This document shows positions 50,478 through 54,739 of a DNA stretch of 54,739 nt, one piece after another; within the stretch, counting starts at the first letter, position 1; every line of letters starts with the position of its first letter. The DNA comes from a bacterium (GTDB taxonomy: Bacteria > Campylobacterota > Campylobacteria > Campylobacterales > Sulfurimonadaceae). The stretch spans positions 1 through 54,739 of the forward strand of contig JAHJEG010000047.1 in NCBI GenBank assembly GCA_018825665.1, read 5' to 3'. The position numbers were made by a program, and so were the translations under genes. The notes under the pieces are model-generated. The model was not told where the DNA came from and ran no database searches. It was given only the letters and a program-made list of their open reading frames with translations.

Positions 50478-52886
50478 TTATATTTTGTTCCATTTTAATC
50501 GAATTCTCATAGAGTTTCCGACAACCAAAAGAGAGCTCACACTCATAGATATTGCAGCAACCAAAGGTATAACATAGCCAGCCATTGCCAAAGGAATCGT
50601 TACGGCATTGTAGACCAAAGAGATACCAAGATTTTGTTTTATCAGTCCATATGTCGTACGTGATATCTTGAATGCATCATCAAGTGCATCAAGAGAATCG
50701 TTTAGCAAGACAACATCACCCACGGCAATTGCTATATCACTGCCGCTTCCCATAACTATGCCGATATCTGCCTGGGCAAGTGCCAAAATATCATTCACAC
50801 CATCACCGACCATGACAACCGTTTTTCCATCATCATGAAGATTATTGATAAATTTTGACTTATCCTCTGGTGTTTGTTCAGACATATAATGGCTTATACC
50901 CACCAAACCTGCTACTTTTTGCGCACTGTAGTCATTATCACCCGTAAGCATGATAATCTCAATTCCGCGCTTTGCAATACTCTCAACAACTTCTTTTGCC
51001 TTCTCTTTTATTTTGTCGCTCAACTCATATGCCGCCACAACTTTATTGTCGATTACAAAATAAAATATTGTATTATCGCTTGAAAAATTTACATCAATCT
51101 CATATCTTTGTAAAAGTTTTAAGTTTCCGCCGTATATATCCGTATCTTTATATTTGGCTTTTATTCCACATGCCGGAATCTGCTTGAATTCATCAAAGAT
51201 AATTTCATCTATATCTTCATAGTTGTGTTTCATATATTGAAAAATTCCGTGTGAAACCGGATGATTAGAAGATTTAACCAGAGAATATAACAAGTTTTTA
51301 TCAAAATTCTCATATATGTGTTCTTTAACGACTTCCGGCTTGCCCACTGTGATCGTTCCGGTTTTATCGAGGACAAGAGTATCAGCCTTAGCCATAGTCT
51401 CCAACTGTGCCGCTTCTTTAAAAAGGATGCCTCTTGAAGCACCCAAACTGAGACCGACAAGGGTAGCAACAGGTGTGGCTAACGCCAATGCACACGGACA
51501 TGCTATAACTATTACAGAGATCCCGACCATAAAAGATGTCTCAAAACTGTGAGGCCAAAGCCACCAGACAATAAAGGTTAAAAACGACAAAGCCAAAATA
51601 GTTGTCGAGAAATGTTCTGAGAGTCTATTGGCCATCTGTTCAATTTTTGGCTTTTTATTTATAGCAGACTCCAGCAAAGTGACCAGATTGGATAATGTTG
51701 AATGCTCAAAATCTTTCGTTGCGATAAAATGTATATCAGCATCTATGCTCGTTGTTCCGCTGATGACGCTCTCGCCGACTTCTTTATATATAGGCTCATT
51801 CTCACCGGTAAGATTTGACTCGTCAAAAGATCCCGATCCTTTAATGATTTCACCGTCAAGTAAAACTTTCCCTCCGGATGAGACAACAATCACATCCCCT
51901 ACACATACATCAGAGAGTTTGCAGGAGATGATTTTATCATTACTGACAATTTTAACCTCGCTGGGAATATGTTTACCGATAATATCAAGTGTATCTGCAG
52001 CATTTTTTTTGCTTAAGATTTCTAAAAATTTTCCAATGAGCACAAAGGTTATGATCATACTCACAGAATCAAAATAGGCTTCACCCTCTTCAAGAACAGT
52101 GATATAGATGGAATAAACATAAGTCAAGGTTGCGCCTGTTGCAACAAGCAGGTCCATGTTCACAACTTTGTTCTTCATGCCGTAGTATGCGCCTCTGAAG
52201 AATATCCATCCGCTGTACAAAAGGACAGGCGTGGCCAATAAACCTTCGGCCACATTTAAAATAGTCTTGATATCCTGAGTGATTCCGGAGAAATAACCTG
52301 CATACTGGGCAACAGCTATCCACATGATATTCATGGATGCAAATATTGCAACGGCCATTCTCAGATAGTAATCTTTTCTCTCTTTATTTGCATGCACTTC
52401 CTGGATTGCAGCATCATAAGGATAGGCATCGTATCCTATAGCTCTAATCATATCAATAATGCCCGAAAGCTTGACTACGTCATCAGCCCATATAATGTTG
52501 GCCTTGTTGTTGGTAAAATTGATATTTGCTTCAATGACTCCGTCCATTTTATGAAGCGCTTTTTCATTGAGCCACACGCAGGCAGAACAATGGATACCTT
52601 GGATTATAAGAGAAACTTCAGAAAATCCGTCTTGATTGGTTTTGACAAATCTATCGTAGAATGCCGGCGAATTGAAATTTGAAGAGTCTTCATACTGTTT
52701 GGTAGGAGGAGTAAGTTTTGTACTGCCTGCTTTATCATAAAAACTCTCAAGACCCTGATCGCTGAGAAGATGAAAAACTCCCTGACATCCTTTGCAGCAA
52801 AAATTATGATCTGCTTCTTTTATCATTACAGAGTCATCAAATTCCAAATGACAATGAGAACATGCAATTTTATCCGACAATTTCAA
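50478..52886 (-). CDS. ccoI: copper-exporting P-type ATPase for cbb3 oxidase
   Basis: An 802-residue P1B ATPase of the CcoI/FixI type, supplying copper to the cbb3 oxidase. N-terminal cysteine-rich domain (CSHC and CCKGC), heavy-metal domain with CSAC (100-103), eight membrane helices, the CPC transport motif in IVIACPCALALATP, phosphorylation DKTGTIT and GDGVNDILAL. Its start overlaps the asparaginase-like gene by 17 bases. One CCACATGCC copy gives PACGIKA. Confidence 0.95.
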   Translation of the reverse strand: MKLSDKIACSHCHLEFDDSVMIKEADHNFCCKGCQGVFHLLSDQGLESFYDKAGSTKLTPPTKQYEDSSNFNSPAFYDRFVKTNQDGFSEVSLIIQGIHCSACVWLNEKALHKMDGVIEANINFTNNKANIIWADDVVKLSGIIDMIRAIGYDAYPYDAAIQEVHANKERKDYYLRMAVAIFASMNIMWIAVAQYAGYFSGITQDIKTILNVAEGLLATPVLLYSGWIFFRGAYYGMKNKVVNMDLLVATGATLTYVYSIYITVLEEGEAYFDSVSMIITFVLIGKFLEILSKKNAADTLDIIGKHIPSEVKIVSNDKIISCKLSDVCVGDVIVVSSGGKVLLDGEIIKGSGSFDESNLTGENEPIYKEVGESVISGTTSIDADIHFIATKDFEHSTLSNLVTLLESAINKKPKIEQMANRLSEHFSTTILALSFLTFIVWWLWPHSFETSFMVGISVIVIACPCALALATPVATLVGLSLGASRGILFKEAAQLETMAKADTLVLDKTGTITVGKPEVVKEHIYENFDKNLLYSLVKSSNHPVSHGIFQYMKHNYEDIDEIIFDEFKQIPACGIKAKYKDTDIYGGNLKLLQRYEIDVNFSSDNTIFYFVIDNKVVAAYELSDKIKEKAKEVVESIAKRGIEIIMLTGDNDYSAQKVAGLVGISHYMSEQTPEDKSKFINNLHDDGKTVVMVGDGVNDILALAQADIGIVMGSGSDIAIAVGDVVLLNDSLDALDDAFKISRTTYGLIKQNLGISLVYNAVTIPLAMAGYVIPLVAAISMSVSSLLVVGNSMRIRLKWNKI
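51166..51174 (+). repeat. CCACATGCC copy 24
   Basis: In ccoI, antisense, Ala-Cys-Gly. Confidence 0.85.
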
Positions 52887-53355
52887 ACTTCCCTAAAAGA
52901 CGATTTTTTTCTATTTTATTCCACAATGCAACATGTCCGCTCATGCATATATAGACCCCAAAGCTCTCCAAAGATTTAAGAAATCCACATGCCATACCTA
53001 AATTAAAAGCGGATTCGATACAGTCTATTTCAAAAGGCTTCATAGCACCCGTAAGAACGATTTTTTTATCTTTAAATATTTCATGCAGAAATTCAGCAGT
53101 AAGACTCATAGTATCAGTTCCATGCACAATAATAAAAGTATCCTCTTTGGACTCCGCAATAATACTGGCTAATATTTTTCTGTCGTTCGTATCTATTTCA
53201 AGACTGTCTTTATAAATGACTCCTGCCAAATCGTATTTGAAATTGGTGGAGAACAAAATTTTTTCAATAGCCTCGTTATCATACGGAACTTCCAAATCAC
53301 CGTTTAGCGGATTATATCTTTTGTTAAATGTTCCGCCGCTGTTTAAAATCAACAT
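52870..53355 (-). CDS. half-length asparaginase-like protein
   Basis: A 161-residue protein matching only the N-terminal domain of type I/II L-asparaginases: NSGGTF (first catalytic threonine), VHGTDTM (second threonine, aspartate) and TGAMKP (lysine). Full enzymes have about 330 residues; the C-terminal domain is absent and the frame is intact on both sides, overlapping ccoI and gmhB. It may be a stable domain with another role rather than debris. Confidence 0.85.
   Translation of the reverse strand: MLILNSGGTFNKRYNPLNGDLEVPYDNEAIEKILFSTNFKYDLAGVIYKDSLEIDTNDRKILASIIAESKEDTFIIVHGTDTMSLTAEFLHEIFKDKKIVLTGAMKPFEIDCIESAFNLGMACGFLKSLESFGVYICMSGHVALWNKIEKNRLLGKFEIVG
52985..52993 (+). repeat. CCACATGCC copy 25
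   Basis: In the asparaginase-like gene, antisense, Ala-Cys-Gly. Confidence 0.85.
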
Positions 53356-53882
53356 CTATCTTTCCAAATATCATCCAATTTCGAAACAATTCTCGTGGCT
53401 TTGGAGCTTGTAACACTCTTAGTTTCATCAAATAAATATGTTTCAAAAATACCTGCATTCAAAGCAGCTTCAATATCTCTTTCTTTATCCCCTACCAAAA
53501 CAGAATTTTTTAAGTCCAAATGAAATTCATAGGCTGCATCCAATATCATCCCGGCATGTGGCTTTCTGCAGGTACAGTTGCCTGAAATATCAGGATGATG
53601 GGGACAATAATAAACTTTTTTAATCTCTATGCTCTCATGTTTAAATTTTTTTATCATCCAGTCCGTCAATGTTTCGAATTGCTCCTGTGAATAATACTCA
53701 CGTGCGATACCTGACTGATTTGTAACAACAAATATCAAATAACCCTGTTCCTGATAATATTTACAAAGCGCAAAAATCCCATCAATAAATTCAAAGTCTT
53801 CAACCCTATACAGATAATCCTTTTCAATATTAATGACACCGTCCCGATCTAAAAAAAGAGCTCTCCTTAAACTATGCGTCAT
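53349..53882 (-). CDS. gmhB: heptose 1,7-bisphosphate 7-phosphatase
   Basis: A 177-residue HAD phosphatase: LFLDRDGVIN (Asp12, Asp14), VVTNQSGIAR, the zinc loop CPHHPDISGNCTCRKP, and VGDKERDI. It removes the 7-phosphate in ADP-heptose synthesis. It follows gmhA by three bases. CRKPHAGM is written by a CCACATGCC copy where relatives often have KPxPGM. Confidence 0.95.
   Translation of the reverse strand: MTHSLRRALFLDRDGVINIEKDYLYRVEDFEFIDGIFALCKYYQEQGYLIFVVTNQSGIAREYYSQEQFETLTDWMIKKFKHESIEIKKVYYCPHHPDISGNCTCRKPHAGMILDAAYEFHLDLKNSVLVGDKERDIEAALNAGIFETYLFDETKSVTSSKATRIVSKLDDIWKDRC
53553..53561 (-). repeat. CCACATGCC copy 26
   Basis: In gmhB, sense, Pro-His-Ala. The only copy not preceded by T (it has G). 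Confidence 0.85.
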
Positions 53883-53885
53883 AAA

Positions 53886-54476
53886 CTATTCGCCTACACC
53901 ATCACCAAAAATCTCTTTTTCTATAATATCACACAAGATATGACCAATTAAAATATGTGATTCCTGAATTCTTGGCGTAGAATCCGAAGGGACAACAATC
54001 GCATAATCAGCCATTTTCGCCATTTTACCCCCATCTCTTCCTACCAAAGCAACAGTAGTAATACCTTTTTTCTTTGCACTTTCAAAAGCATTTATAATAT
54101 TAACAGAGTTGCCGGATGTTGAGATACCGATAAAAATATCCCCTTCCTGCCCCATACCTTCTAGTTGGCGTGAAAAAACTTTGTCATATCCGTAATCATT
54201 ACCGATTGCAGTAAGATTTGAAGTATCTGTAGTTAGCGCTAAAGAGGGTATCGAAGGCCTGTCAAAGCCATATCTGCCAACTAGTTCAGCAGCAATATGC
54301 TGCGCATCAGCTGCACTTCCGCCATTTCCTGCCAATATTGTCTTATTGTTACCTCTATAAAGTTCTACACATTTTTTAGATACATCTTCAATCATATCCA
54401 GCAAGGCTTCATTTTCATAAATGGCCTGTTTCGTTTCATATGATTTTTTTATTTGATCTTTGATATATTTTTTCAT
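53886..54476 (-). CDS. gmhA: sedoheptulose 7-phosphate isomerase
   Basis: A 196-residue SIS-domain isomerase, the first step of heptose synthesis. AGNGGSAADAQHIAAELVGR, ALTTDTSNLTAIGNDYG and GISTSGNSVNI are signatures. The frame opens at 54512, but the ATG at 54476 has AGGA in front and matches the family start. It heads a minus operon: gmhA, gmhB, asparaginase-like, ccoI, ccoS. Confidence 0.96.
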   Translation of the reverse strand: MKKYIKDQIKKSYETKQAIYENEALLDMIEDVSKKCVELYRGNNKTILAGNGGSAADAQHIAAELVGRYGFDRPSIPSLALTTDTSNLTAIGNDYGYDKVFSRQLEGMGQEGDIFIGISTSGNSVNIINAFESAKKKGITTVALVGRDGGKMAKMADYAIVVPSDSTPRIQESHILIGHILCDIIEKEIFGDGVGE

Positions 54477-54651
54477 TATTTTTCCTGGAAAATTTGTATA
54501 AGATGATAACATATATATTATTTAGATTAATGGAATTGGAAAGTTAAATTGAAAATTATCAGGCAGGAAAAACCCAAAAATTAATTCTAAAAGAAAAGCA
54601 AACAGATTGATTAAAAAAATGATTAAAGGGAGAAAAAAGCAATAACGACAA

Positions 54652-54739
54652 CTAGGCAGCGACCTACTTTTCCACACCTGAAAGGTGCAGTATTATCAGC
54701 GATGAGAGGCTTAGCTTCTGGGTTCGGAATGGGGCCAGG
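54652..54739 (-). rRNA. rrf: 5S rRNA, 3' part (cut by the window end)
   Basis: Read on the minus strand: CCCCATTCCGAACCCAGAAG, then GCTAAGCC, and the 3' half ending GGTCGCTGCCTAG, all typical of bacterial 5S rRNA. The 5' part lies outside the window. The 3' end is estimated to within a few bases. It implies an rRNA operon entering from the right and reading toward gmhA. Confidence 0.93.

Noticed and set aside
2559-53561. The repeated 9-mer as a protein-coding artefact (conserved PHA motif)
   Set aside because: Copies are read in five codon phases and both orientations in unrelated families, so codon or motif bias cannot produce them.
2559-53561. The repeated 9-mer as a CRISPR or REP/ERIC-type repeat
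   Set aside because: Copies are isolated, without regular spacing, long flanking homology or hairpins; nearly all lie inside genes.

Overview
The window looks like chromosomal DNA of a free-living Campylobacterota (Epsilonproteobacteria), most like the Sulfurimonas/Sulfuricurvum group. The evidence is gene content and style: about 40% GC by eye, tightly packed and often overlapping genes, perfect TATAAT -10 boxes mostly without a -35 box, a monohaem c553-type cytochrome, cbb3 oxidase assembly genes (ccoS, ccoI), HemN, and c-di-GMP sensors with large periplasmic parts. The genus is an inference; no search was run.

Layout. 0.1-1 kb: a secreted hypothetical protein and a CPWC thioredoxin-fold protein. 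1.2-6 kb: a phosphohexomutase, then a periplasmic sugar-binding-like protein paired with a GGDEF-EAL protein. 6-9.4 kb: pyrC, a response regulator, a histidine kinase, exbB and exbD in one overlapping operon. 9.4-12.4 kb (minus): an NMT1/THI5-sensor histidine kinase, a patatin and a small membrane protein. 12.5-14.5 kb: groES-groEL with a terminator. 14.6-16.4 kb: a tRNA with anticodon CAT, followed by an AT-rich scar with an IS30-type remnant, a lipoprotein, a 54-base palindrome and a broken IS5-type transposase. 16.4-18.8 kb: a SuhB-family phosphatase and pyruvate kinase, divergent. 18.8-21.2 kb: the three-gene AmmeMemoRadiSam operon behind a consensus sigma-70 promoter. 21.2-29.1 kb: an RluA-type pseudouridine synthase, a cupin, a DEAD-box helicase, DUF2062, DUF1294, lgt, an Fe-S CCG protein, hemN and an HD-GYP protein. 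29.1-49.8 kb: an envelope/LPS region with an MsbA-like exporter, two LTA-synthase-like sulfatases, a UXS-type decarboxylase, glycosyltransferases, a core kinase, an O-antigen ligase-like protein, two heptosyltransferases, a PAP2 phosphatase, a glycosidase-like protein, hldE and hldD, plus a secreted LigE-type ATP-dependent DNA ligase. 49.9-54.5 kb: cytochrome c553, ccoS, ccoI, a half-length asparaginase, gmhB and gmhA. The 3' part of a 5S rRNA (minus strand) closes the window.

Main discovery. The 9-mer CCACATGCC (reverse complement GGCATGTGG) occurs exactly 26 times, 17 on the plus and 9 on the minus strand. A 40% GC composition predicts about 0.2. T precedes it in 25 of 26 copies, giving TCCACATGCC. 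It lies inside unrelated genes in five of the six possible frames, so it is a DNA-level signal and not a protein motif. Density (about 1 per 2.1 kb), dispersal, exactness and mixed orientation are those of a DNA uptake sequence like the Neisseria DUS or Pasteurellaceae USS. I know of no such sequence described for this phylum, but could not check. A LigE-type periplasmic ligase, a family proposed to act in DNA uptake, lies in the window in one of the two densest clusters of the word.
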